From Pseudopithomyces maydicus (lineage: Eukaryota; Ascomycota; Dothideomycetes; Pleosporales; Didymosphaeriaceae), in the NCBI GenBank assembly GCA_026873275.1, contig JANTUC010000002.1:2294001-2358000 (forward strand): DNA of 64,000 nucleotides, read 5' to 3'. Of the stretch, positions 32,598 through 41,963 are shown piece by piece. A model generated the notes under the pieces. That model saw nothing but the letters and a program-made list of their open reading frames with translations. It was not told where the DNA came from and searched no databases. The translations under genes and the position numbers were made by a program. Position 1 is the stretch's first letter. Each line of letters begins with the position of its first letter.

Positions 32598-34071
32598 ATG
32601 GCTGACATCCAAAAACCCGTCCACTAGGACACCATATCCATCGGATCTGGCGAAGGAGGCAAGTACGTCTGCTGGGACCGCGCCTTGCACGGTCACAAAA
32701 CGGCTGTCATCGAACATCGGTGGTATGGAGGCTCATGCCCTAACGTTGCTTGTCTGCCGTCTAAGAACTTGCTGTATTCCGCCGAGCAGCTTCACAATGC
32801 GCGGACTTTCGCTGCATCTGGTTTGCTCAAAGTCAGTGGCGAGATTGGTGTGCATATCGGGAAGGTGAGGGAGAGAAAAAGACAGATGGTAAATGAGTTG
32901 GCTGAGATGCACAAAGGCGTTTTCAAGGCAACAGGAGCAGAGATGATTCTATGACATGCGCGCCTTTTGGACGAGCATACAGTACAAGTCGACCTGGACG
33001 ATGATGAAAAGACGACTCTGACCGCAGATCACATCATCTTGTGCACTGGCTCCAGAGCCCAAGTTGGCGACATTTCTGGGCTGAACGAAGCAACCCCGTT
33101 AACTCATGTCGAGCTCTTAGAGCTGGACGAAGTGCCGAGCCATCTGATCATCGTTGGAGGTGGATACAGTGGCATTGAGTTCGCCCAGGCATGGAGGAGG
33201 TTTGGCGCCGAAGTAACAGTTTTTGAAAGGGGCGACAGCATCTTAAAGAACGAGGATAAAGACGTCGTCGATGCTCTGCTCGATCTTCTCGGAGAAGAAG
33301 GTGTGAGGTTCCACACGAAAGCGTACATCACAAGCGTGACTGGGAGGTCTGGTCAGGCGGTCATGCTCTGTGGTACACAAGACGCGAAGCCTTTCAAAAT
33401 TGAGGGCTCACATATCCTGATAGCCGCCGGTCGAATTCCTAGTGAGAACACCCTTCTACTAGACTTGAAAGACTACGCTGACCTTATCCTCTCGTATAGA
33501 TACGGAGAACTGCGGCCTCGAGACTGCCGGTATTGAGCTTACACCGAAGGGGCATGTCAAGGTCAATCAGTACCTCCAAACCAATCTCAGCAGTGTTTTT
33601 GCCGTAGGCGACTGCGCGGACTCTCCCCACTTCACGCACATGGGCTTTGATGATTTCCGCATCGTTCGCGACTTCCTGGCCAAATCTAATCCTCTCCGGT
33701 CTACCTCTGACCGCCAGGTACCATATGCCCTCTACACATCCCCTGAGCTCGCACATGTTGGGCTGAGTGAGACGGATGCTCGGATGGCTGGTGTCAAGTA
33801 TCGTGTTGCGAGAATCCCCATGGCGGCTTTTTTACGCACGAGGACCATGGATGCTTCCCAGGGGTTTGCAAAGGCGTTGGTGAGTGCGGAGGACGATACT
33901 ATTGTGGGTTTTACAGCCTTGGGCCACAAGGCGGGTGAATTGTTACCGGTAGTGCAATTGGCAATGAGCGAGAAATTGCCCTACACCAGGTTGAGTGGGT
34001 TAGTCGTAGCACATCCGAGCATGAATGAAGGGTTGGTGAGTTTGTTTGGAGCCATGCCTCCGCGAGCGTAA
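32598..34071 (+). pseudogene. FAD-dependent pyridine nucleotide-disulfide oxidoreductase (mercuric-reductase-like) with two premature stops
   Basis: Exons 32598-33441 and 33500-34071 splice to 1,416 nt (471 codons) with no frameshift. The product matches class I flavoprotein disulfide reductases: FAD-binding Gly-Ser-Gly-Glu-Gly-Gly-Lys, redox pair in Gly-Gly-Ser-Cys-Pro-Asn-Val-Ala-Cys-Leu-Pro-Ser-Lys-Asn, NAD(P)-binding Gly-Gly-Gly-Tyr-Ser-Gly-Ile-Glu, the second FAD contact Ala-Val-Gly-Asp-Cys-Ala, and a C-terminal interface domain with His-Pro-Ser. The substrate is unknown; relatives reduce lipoamide, Hg(II) or other acceptors. Codon 10 is TAG (32625-32627), where Tyr is expected, and codon 119 is TGA (32952-32954), where Gly is expected. 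Neither lies in a homopolymer and neither fits a RIP transition. Otherwise it is well conserved, so inactivation is recent or the bases are miscalled. Confidence 0.8.
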
Positions 34072-34606
34072 GGCGAGGACATGTAACTTGTTCGCTCTCT
34101 TGCTCTCTTGGGTAGGGTAGACATTGAATGTCAAGGGGTCATCATCTCCAAGTCGCATTGCTCCATTACATATGTAGGCAGTGATGCTATGTTTCCTAAG
34201 GTTGACTGGTCTAGCGGGTCACGAATGGCTAATTGCATAATTGCAGGACCACATGCAGCTGGATAGTTTGTAGCATGTGTGACTGCATTGTACTGGGCCG
34301 CTGTACCGAATGCCATGTACATGGGCGGTAGTCTACTTCCCATCCGGGCACTGTGGGGATGCGGAAGCTTCGGAACTACCGAGGTCACAACAGGGGTTGT
34401 TTCGAGAGTTGCCAAGACCTTCGAGATCTTTCCTCTGAATATTTTTTAGGAGCTTTAAGCATCATCATCATCGACACCTCTATCTCCATCTCCATCTCCC
34501 CCTACGTCTTCACCTCTCCTTCTTCCTTTGCATTGAGCTGGAGTCTGGGAGCACGGCTTGAGCTTCGGTATCTCTTTGTCTCTAATCATCCGCACACACA
34601 TTCACA
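34072..34606. promoter_or_regulatory. Hsp60 promoter region
   Basis: A 535-bp spacer upstream of Hsp60. It holds candidate heat-shock elements (34363-34372 and 34419-34433) and then a pyrimidine-rich CATCTC stretch (34455-34560), likely near the transcription start. Confidence 0.5.
34419..34433. promoter_or_regulatory. Candidate heat-shock element
   Basis: TTCgaGATctTTC reads as three alternating 5-bp units of the Hsf1 site (TTC, GAA, TTC) with one mismatch in the middle unit. A second, two-unit match (GAAgcTTC) is at 34364-34371. They lie about 175 and 240 bp upstream of the Hsp60 ATG, a sensible place for heat induction. Binding is inferred. Confidence 0.45.
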
Positions 34607-36457
34607 ATGCAGCGCTTCGCAACTAGGGCGCGCACGTCGGCATTGAACAGCTCGCGGAGCTTCAACCTCCAGCAGCAACGATTTGCACACAAGGTATGCG
34701 CTGATGCTTTTGATGGAGCTGTCTAGAAGGAGCTTCCTCTGACTGGCACGCAGGAGCTCAAGTTCGGCGTCGAGGGCCGCGCATCTCTGCTCAAGGGTGT
34801 CGACACCCTTGCAAAGGCCGTCTCCACAACTCTCGGTCCCAAGGGACGGAATGTGTTGATCGAGTCGAGCTACGGTTCGCCCAAGATCACAAAGGGTGCG
34901 TAGAGAAGTTTGATGAACGCGTCGACAGCAGCATTCTAATCATGGCTAGACGGTGTCACGGTCGCAAAGGCAATCACCTTGCAGGATAAGTTTGAAAACC
35001 TGGGCGCGCGCCTCATCCAGGACGTCGCCTCCAAGACGAACGAAGTTGCTGGTGATGGCACCACCACCGCCACTGTTCTCGCTCGCGCCATCTTCTCCGA
35101 GACTGTCAAGAATGTTGCCGCCGGCTGCAACCCCATGGACCTTAGACGCGGTACCCAGGCCGCCGTTGAGGCTGTCGTAGAGTATCTGCAGTCCAACAAG
35201 AAGGACATCACCACCAGCGAAGAGATCTCCCAGGTCGCTACCATCTCCGCAAACGGCGACACACACATTGGCAAGCTCCTCTCCAACGCCATGGAGAAGG
35301 TCGGAAAGGAGGGAGTCATCACTGTCAAGGAGGGCAAGACTATTGAGGATGAGCTCGAGGTCACCGAGGGTATGAAGTTCGACCGTGGTTACATCTCGCC
35401 CTACTTCATCACCGACGCAAAGTCCCAGAAGGTTGAGTTTGAGAAGCCTCTGATCCTCCTTTCCGAGAGGAAGATATCTGCTGTCCAGGATATTGTACCC
35501 GCTCTTGAAGCCTCGCAGCAACTCCGTCGGCCTCTTGTCATCATCGCCGAGGATATCGATGGCGAGGCTCTTGCCGTTTGCATACTTAACAAGCTTCGTG
35601 GCCAGCTCCAGGTCGCCGCTGTCAAGGCTCCTGGCTTTGGTGACAACAGGAAATCTATCTTGGGCGATCTCGCTGTCCTCTCCAACGGTACCGTCTTCAG
35701 CGATGACTTGGATATCAAGCTGGAGAAATGCACCCCCGACATGCTTGGTTCCACTGGCTCCATCACCATCACTAAGGAGGATACCGTGCTCCTCAACGGC
35801 GAGGGCAGCAAGGATGCCGTCGCTCAGCGCTGTGAGCAGATCCGTGGCGTCATGAATGACCCCACCACTTCTGAGTATGAGAAGGAGAAGCTACAGGAGC
35901 GTCTAGCCAAGCTCTCCGGTGGCGTTGCTGTCATCAAGGTTGGCGGTGCCTCCGAGGTCGAGGTTGGCGAGAAGAAGGATCGCATTGTCGATGCTCTGAA
36001 TGCCACCCGCGCTGCTGTCGAGGAGGGTATCCTGCCTGGTGGTGGTACTGGCCTCCTCAAGGCTTCCGTCAACGCTCTTGGCAATGTCAAGGCTGCGAAC
36101 TTCGACCAGCAGCTTGGTATCAACATCGTCAAGAATGCTATCACTCACCCTGCCCGAAGGATCGTCGAGAACGCCGGTTCTGAGGGATCTGTCGTTGTTG
36201 GCAAGCTCACGGATGAGTTCGCCAGCGACTTCAACAAGGGCTACAACAGCGCCCAGGGTGAGTATGTCGACATGATCAAAGCCGGTATCCTCGACCCCTT
36301 CAAGGTCGTCAAGACGGCCCTCCGAGACGCCAGCGGCGTTGCCTCTCTCCTCGGCACAACTGAGGTCTCAATAGTAGAGGCGGCCGAAGAAAAGGGTCCT
36401 GCCATGCCGCCCATGGGTGGCATGGGCGGTATGGGCGGCATGGGTGGTATGATGTAA
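34607..36457 (+). CDS. HSP60: Mitochondrial chaperonin Hsp60 (GroEL type)
   Basis: Group I chaperonin that folds proteins in the mitochondrial matrix with Hsp10. Exons are 34607-34693, 34754-34895 and 34950-36457, giving 578 residues. Exon 1 (29 codons) is an Arg/Ser-rich presequence. ATP-binding blocks Thr-Leu-Gly-Pro-Lys-Gly-Arg-Asn and Gly-Asp-Gly-Thr-Thr-Thr-Ala-Thr-Val are present, as is the chaperonin signature Ala-Ala-Val-Glu-Glu-Gly-Ile-Leu-Pro-Gly-Gly-Gly. The C-terminus is the usual Gly-Gly-Met repeat. The length is normal. Possible heat-shock elements lie upstream. Confidence 0.98.
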
Positions 36458-37404
36458 ACGAGGCAAGGTTCCGCTATGGATCGACTAATATTCTAATACC
36501 CCATTCCCCTATATCCTGTTTTAACACTCGAGTCTCCCAGCGCTGGTTTGTACATGAATTAGGGTCTTTGTACTCCACTCTTCTTCTCCCCTGTCTGTTT
36601 AGTCTTGTTTGAAAAGCGTGGCATTTCTCTGTACTATTTGTGGATTTGTACAATACTGTGTATCTAGAAGACGTCGGGGAGGACGAGATGTAAAAGCAAT
36701 CAAACAATGTTAAGAAGTGCGGAAATGGTCTTTCTGCATTAATAATTGCTGCTACATGATGTAAATTGATCTCTGCGAGTTGCCTCACAGGTTAGAGCGA
36801 TGGAATGGAAAATTGTGATTGAACCTCGGATCCTCTGGACCTTACCTGGGCACCTGGGCACCTGCATGGTCCTACATAGACACGTGCGTATGTTTGTGTC
36901 CAGGTGGCCCCCCAGGTGCCTAGGGTATGAGCGCCTGCGGATAGACGATGCCACCATATGAAAGATCTTCTGAATAGCCTAGTCTCCAAGTACACGGTTG
37001 GATGTGTGACTCTCGTGTTCGATTTCTCCTCTCAATACTCAACCTGGGAACAGTTAGACTACAGGCTAGGGCTAATCAACACATTGCCGGGCTCGGTTGC
37101 TGTGGCAGTGCACGTCAATTTTCCAAGGTTGCCCCGCTAAGAAACCCCCACCACAACCTGGGCACGCTTCACGCTACTTCACCGCACCTCCGCTACGACA
37201 CCTTGCTTGCCCAGTGTCACTATACAGCTGCCTGCAAGTTTCTAGGTACTTCTTGAACCCTCCCCATCAGGCTGCCATCTCCAAAGCTGCTAGCCCAGGC
37301 CTTTCCTGCCCACCGCTGACGACGCTGACTAGCATTCAGACAACTGATAAAGCGCTGCCTGCTCCTTCACCTCCCCATATCTCACACATCTTGCAACCAC
37401 CATC
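36458..37404. other. Intergenic, 0.95 kb
   Basis: This holds the Hsp60 3' region and the cofilin promoter. It contains the inverted repeat at 36845-36924. A weak B-box-like GTTCGATTT near 37018 lacks a partner A box or tRNA fold. Confidence 0.55.
36845..36924. repeat. Imperfect inverted repeat of CACCTGG units
   Basis: The left arm (36845-36864) has two CCTGGGCA units ending in CACCTG. The right arm (36899-36924) has CCAGGTGGCCCCCCAGGTGCC, roughly the reverse complement with a G/C insertion. The arms flank about 34 bp. It could fold as a cruciform or carry several CACCTG E-box-type sites. Confidence 0.55.
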
Positions 37405-38119
37405 ATGGTAAGTGTGCTTTCCAGCATATATGAATGCAAAGTCACAGTACTTACTCGGGCGTCCACAGGCTCAATCCGGGTACGTTGCATGCGCGAAGCT
37501 CACCCCGCACCACTGTTGCGACCCCCTTCCCTTTCCTTCGCGTCGCGCTGGTACAAAACAGGACGGCAATACCCAACGTAGCCACCTAGTGTAGCAAGGA
37601 GGAATCGACTAATACGGCTCAGTGTCTCCGTAGCACCTGAGTGCATCAGCGCCTTCAACGAGCTCAAGCTGGGCAAGGACATCAAGTACATCATTTACAA
37701 GATCAGCGACGACTGGAAAGAGATCGTCGTCGAGGAGACATCGAAGGAGGCTGACTGGTCAGTCTTCCGCGAGAAGCTCATCAACGCCAAGAGCAAGGAC
37801 AAGAAGGGTAAGGAGGGCATCGGCGGCCGCTATGCTGTCTACGACGTGTCCTACGAACTCGAAAGCGGCGAGGGCACCCGCTCCAAGATTACTTTTATTT
37901 CGTGGTGCCCGGATGATGCACCGCAATATGTGAGTTTAGGCGTCTCTTGAGTCGTGGAACACGGCTGCTAACAGGACTGGGTAGCCCCGCATGATGTACT
38001 CGTCCTCCAAGGAAGCTATCAAACGCGCTCTCAACGGTCTTGCTGCCGACATCCAAGCGAATGATGCTGATGACATCGAGTGGGACAGCATTCTCACCCG
38101 CGTCTCTAAGGGTCGCTAA
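37405..38119 (+). CDS. COF1: Cofilin / actin-depolymerizing factor
   Basis: Cofilin severs and depolymerises actin filaments. Four coding exons: 37405-37407 (the ATG alone), 37469-37479 (11 nt), 37623-37929 and 37985-38119; 151 residues, a normal length. The protein begins Met-Ala-Gln-Ser-Gly-Val-Ser-Val-Ala-Pro-Glu-Cys. The ADF-H fold is recognisable: Lys-Tyr-Ile-Ile-Tyr-Lys-Ile, the Arg-Tyr-Ala-Val-Tyr-Asp block, Phe-Ile-Ser-Trp-Cys-Pro-Asp, and the actin-binding helix Arg-Met-Met-Tyr-Ser-Ser-Ser-Lys-Glu-Ala-Ile-Lys. The ATG-only exon followed by a tiny second exon is unusual but well supported by GTAAGT and GTACGT donors and the conserved N-terminus. Confidence 0.96.
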
Positions 38120-38427
38120 GCGTACTGCGTTACATCGCATGTACAGCATGAATGCGGAGCGGGCAGGCGGGTCTGGTTGGTGTACACAGCACGACGAAAT
38201 GCGGCGGACGCTCGTCTTTTTCCTCGTGGCCGATTGGGAGGATAGAGATGAGTTTCATGACGGATAGCTGTGCGGCTCACAAGCTTCATGGGTGGTAAAA
38301 TGGTCAAATTGCCATGGATCGACGAAAGTGGTATCTTCAGCATGCGTGATTTTTTACAGTGGTGGCCCGCTCCCAAACCCCATACTTCACTTCTCGATGC
38401 ACCCAACCTTTCTCTCCCATGAGGGTC
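38120..38427. other. Convergent 3' region cofilin/Get5, 308 bp
   Basis: A short spacer between two stop codons; no feature is recognised. Confidence 0.6.
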
Positions 38428-39222
38428 TCACTGCTCTTTCTCCCAAGCGTCCCTGAACATAGTGACCAATTGTTCCCCTTCCTTCTCGTCCCGTATTCTC
38501 TGCACCACGAAGCCCTTTAGATCTGACCAGAAAACATCATCGACAACCTCTCTGCCACTTGGCCCTTGCGCCGCCGGTGCCGCGGTTTGGCTGCCCAATC
38601 CCTTGTCATGTTCACTTGGCGCAAGTGCAGGCGGACTCTGCACCGGCGATGATGTGGCGGGGGAGGCAACGGCACCTCCGAGCACCATGACGACGAATTC
38701 AACTTGAGTCCCAGCATCCGCGCCCACCACCTCGCCAACCGTCTTGCTGTCCGTTACGGGCTTCTTGTTGTACAGGATTTTTATCTTTACCGCAGGAATG
38801 CTGGTCTGAGATGCGTAGGCAGCTTTGAGGTCGTATATGGAGGTTGAGGACGGGGTTATGGAGGAGAGCGGGACAGTGGGATGCTCCTTCTTCATTGGTT
38901 TGAGAGTCACAGACAGGGACGATAAAGGAGCGGCCGAGGAGGAGGTGGTCGTCGTGGTCGGACGAGCGGGATGCGGTGGAGAGGAGAGCTTAGGGAGCAC
39001 AAACTGGGCGACATTAGCATAGCTTCACACGATAAGGCACACGGGACGGGATCCTGCGCAGGTACGGTAGAGCGGCAGTGGGAGGCGCCTCGGGCGCAGT
39101 ATGGAGCTTACCACGGCGCCATCTGGGTATTGTCGCGCATCGGCAATGTGGTCTGAAGATAGCTTCACGGGCCGGGCGTCGAGGGCCGTGAGGAAAGTCC
39201 TGCAGAACATGGTCTCGGACAT
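38428..39222 (-). CDS. GET5: Get5/Mdy2-like ubiquitin-like protein of the tail-anchored protein pathway
   Basis: Get5 with Get4 links the co-chaperone Sgt2 to Get3 for delivery of tail-anchored proteins to the ER. Exons are 39222-39112 and 39003-38428, giving 228 residues. The N-terminal Get4-binding part reads Phe-Leu-Thr-Ala-Leu-Asp-Ala-Arg-Pro-Val-Lys-Leu-Ser-Ser-Asp-His, then Tyr-Pro...Leu-Pro-Lys across the intron, as in fungal Get5. A ubiquitin-like domain follows at about 66-140, then a Pro/Ala-rich linker and a C-terminal helix (about 190-228) suited to homodimerisation. The assignment rests on the N-terminal motif and domain order. Confidence 0.85.
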
Positions 39223-39586
39223 GGCGGGCTCGAAGTGGGGGTTGGCGGTGGGCAGCGAGGGGCGTTGAGTGGGCGAGGCAGACGCTGGAGCTCGAATAAG
39301 TTAGGCGGAAGGCGGATACGTGGTCGGCGTATTGCTGGTAGACGCCAGGCAGGCTGGCTGTAGAGTGCAACTGGTGCTAGGGGAGCTATGTACACGGTGA
39401 CGCGCTGTTGCAGTGATGCGGGTGCGGGACCATGGTACAATGGCTAATCCTCGGCTGCAGGCCTGCGGCCTGGCCAATGCACGCGGGCCCGCTAAAATTT
39501 GGTGATTTTTGCTGCACGGGAAAGTTCGAGCCTTGCGCATAGCATCAGTTCCCACACTGCACCTGCCTTTGAACAATACTTGCAAC
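39223..39586. promoter_or_regulatory. Divergent promoter region Get5/Nop2
   Basis: A 364-bp spacer between two start codons reading apart. No clear factor site is visible beyond GC-rich composition around 39460-39490. Confidence 0.4.
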
Positions 39587-39809
39587 ATGGGAAAAGGCCG
39601 TCGCATGAAGAAGCAGGGCCCCCGGGCCCATTGGATGAGTCCCTCGTCACCAGGAAGCGCAAGGACTATGCGCCCCCTCCCGTGGCCGAGAAGCCCGTCA
39701 AGAAGAGGAAGACTGAGGTCAAAGCACTAAAGAATCCGTCCACCCCTCGTGGAACCGGTGCAAAGACCAAGGTGAAGCCTGCAAGGAAAACAGCACCGCA
39801 GCCACCCTC

Positions 39810-39847
<38 letters not shown>

Positions 39848-41963
39848 GTGTTTCTGATCAAGATGCCATCGAAGACAGATTGGGCCGTGTCCAGGTTACA
39901 GGGCTCGATGCGTTGGGGAGTGCTTCCGAGTCTGAAGGCTCAGACGGTCTGGATTTGGACGACGACGAGTTCGGCGATGCCGGCTCCGACGACTTCGTAG
40001 ACTCAGAGGACGAGCAGCCGGCCAAGAAAAACGCAATGTGGTCCGACGATGAGGACGACGACGATGTTGAAGAGAAGCTGACGGCGGCGAATATAGAGGG
40101 CCTGTCCCGCAAGCTCGACATGCAGCGGGCCATCGAAGAGGCCGAGGCACAAGCAGAGCTGGAGGAGGCCCAGATGCAGACCAACATCGCTGGCGAGAGG
40201 CCCAAAGTACTGGAAGACGAGGATGACGAGGGCCGTCCCATAACAAATCTTGCAACGCAGGATCTGCAGCTGCTACGCACTCGTTTGAACGATACCATCA
40301 GGGTTTTGGACGACTTCAAGAATCTTGCCGAGGAGGGTCGCTCCAGAGCTGAATACAGAGCTCAGCTCCTAAGGGACATTTGTGCCTACTATGGATATTC
40401 CGAATTTCTCGCAGACAAACTCCTCGACCTCTTTCCTGCTCGTGAGGCATTTGCCTTTTTTGAAGCCAACGAGACACCTCGACCAATTGTCATCCGAACC
40501 AACACCCTTCGGACCCACCGACGAGAGCTCGCACAGTCACTCATCAATCGTGGTGTTCAATTAGAACCTGTGGGCAAATGGAGCAAGGTTGGCTTGCAGA
40601 TATTTGATTCCCAGGTTCCACTCGGTGCCACGCCCGAATACCTCGCTGGACACTATATCCTCCAGGCTGCATCCTCTTTCCTTCCTGTCATGGCTCTTGC
40701 CCCTCAAGAAAACGAGCGCGTCCTCGATATGGCCGCTGCCCCCGGTGGAAAAACGACGCATATCGCCGCACTGATGAAGAACACCGGATGTGTTTTTGGT
40801 AAGTGTTGAACACGTGAAAGAACTGGCAGGTGCATATAGCAATGTCCGACATGAGCAGTCAAGACACTCATTTCCTTCCCCATTCCCATGCCCAATCAGT
40901 CGTACTGACTTTTCTACCATAGCCAACGATGCCAACAAGGACCGTGCAAAGGGTCTTATCGGTAATATACATCGTCTTGGTGTGCGTAACACCGTTGTAT
41001 GCAACTACTCAGCACTCGAATTCCCCAAAGTCATGGGCGGCTTCGATCGTGTCCTACTCGACGCCCCCTGTTCTGGCACTGGTGTCATTGCCAAAGACGC
41101 CAGCGTCAAAACTAACAAAACAGAAGCCGACTTTATGAAGCTCCCGCACCTTCAGAAGCAGTTAATATTGTCAGCTATCGATTCAGTAGATCATCACAGC
41201 AAGACAGGCGGTTATATCGTCTACTCCACGTGCTCTGTGACAGTCGAAGAAAATGAACAAGTCGTGAGTCGCTAACCGAGAATTTTCAAGTCATATTGCC
41301 AGGGCCCACAACTGACATTTATTTCCAGGTGCAATACGCGCTGAATAAACGTCCGAATGTCAAGCTCGTCGAAACCGGTCTTGTCTTCGGTAAAGAAGGG
41401 TTCACAAAAATTGGAGGCAAAATCTTTCACCCAAGCATGAAAATGACTCGTCGATACTATCCTCACGCATACAACGTGGATGGCTTTTTCGTCGCGAAGT
41501 TCAAAAAGATTGGCCCAACGCCACCTAACGCTGTGCTTGCCAACGGCGTTAGCAAAAAAGCAAGAACAACGGCACTTCACGAAACGACAAGCCTATCGAG
41601 GAGGAGTACTTTGACAAGACACCCATTGTGGATGAAGACGAGAAGGAAAAAGAAGATTTTGGAGATTGGGATGATGAGGAGGATCAGGTGTACATGGACC
41701 GCGCAGAGCGAGCGCAATTGCGGAAGAAGGGCAAGGATCCCAAGGCGAACCCGAAGGCTGCGAAGGATACAAAACCTGCCAAAGAAGCCCAGAATGGAAA
41801 TGGGTCCGCGAACAAGGTCACTAAAGAGACAGGCGATGAGTCCAAGAGTCAATCTAAAGCCAAGAAGATGGGCGCTCGTGCCAAGACAACCGTTTCAAGT
41901 GGGAAGCTAGGAGAGGCGGAGGGGAAGCCGGCGAAGAAGAATGGCAAAAGGAAGTCGACATAG
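39587..41963 (+). CDS. NOP2: 25S rRNA (cytosine-C5)-methyltransferase Nop2, frame broken at C5 and A6 runs
   Basis: Nop2 methylates a cytosine of 25S rRNA in the nucleolus and is needed for 60S assembly. Exons are 39587-40798, 40923-41263 and 41329-41963. The start Met-Gly-Lys-Gly-Arg-Arg-Met-Lys-Lys-Gln-Gly-Pro is typical. Next come basic sequence, a run of 12 Asp codons (about 39810-39845), the SAM motif Asp-Met-Ala-Ala-Ala-Pro-Gly-Gly-Lys-Thr, catalytic Asp-Ala-Pro-Cys-Ser-Gly-Thr-Gly (Cys about 454) and Ser-Thr-Cys-Ser (Cys about 508), and a charged tail. The frame changes after codon 12 at five C (39619-39623) and again at six A (41554-41559). One base added at each gives 2,190 nt and 729 residues. 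Between these the large catalytic frame is intact, so I read both as homopolymer errors. Confidence 0.9.

Noticed and set aside
36990..37060. Possible tRNA gene (GTTCGATTT resembles a B box)
   Set aside because: There is no A box at the right distance and no acceptor or anticodon stem can be folded by eye.
10779..41559. Programmed ribosomal frameshifting in Rit1, Bdp1, the GST and Nop2
   Set aside because: Five sites with different bases (G, C, A) and no shared slippery heptamer; none of these families is known to use recoding. Homopolymer miscalls explain all of them.
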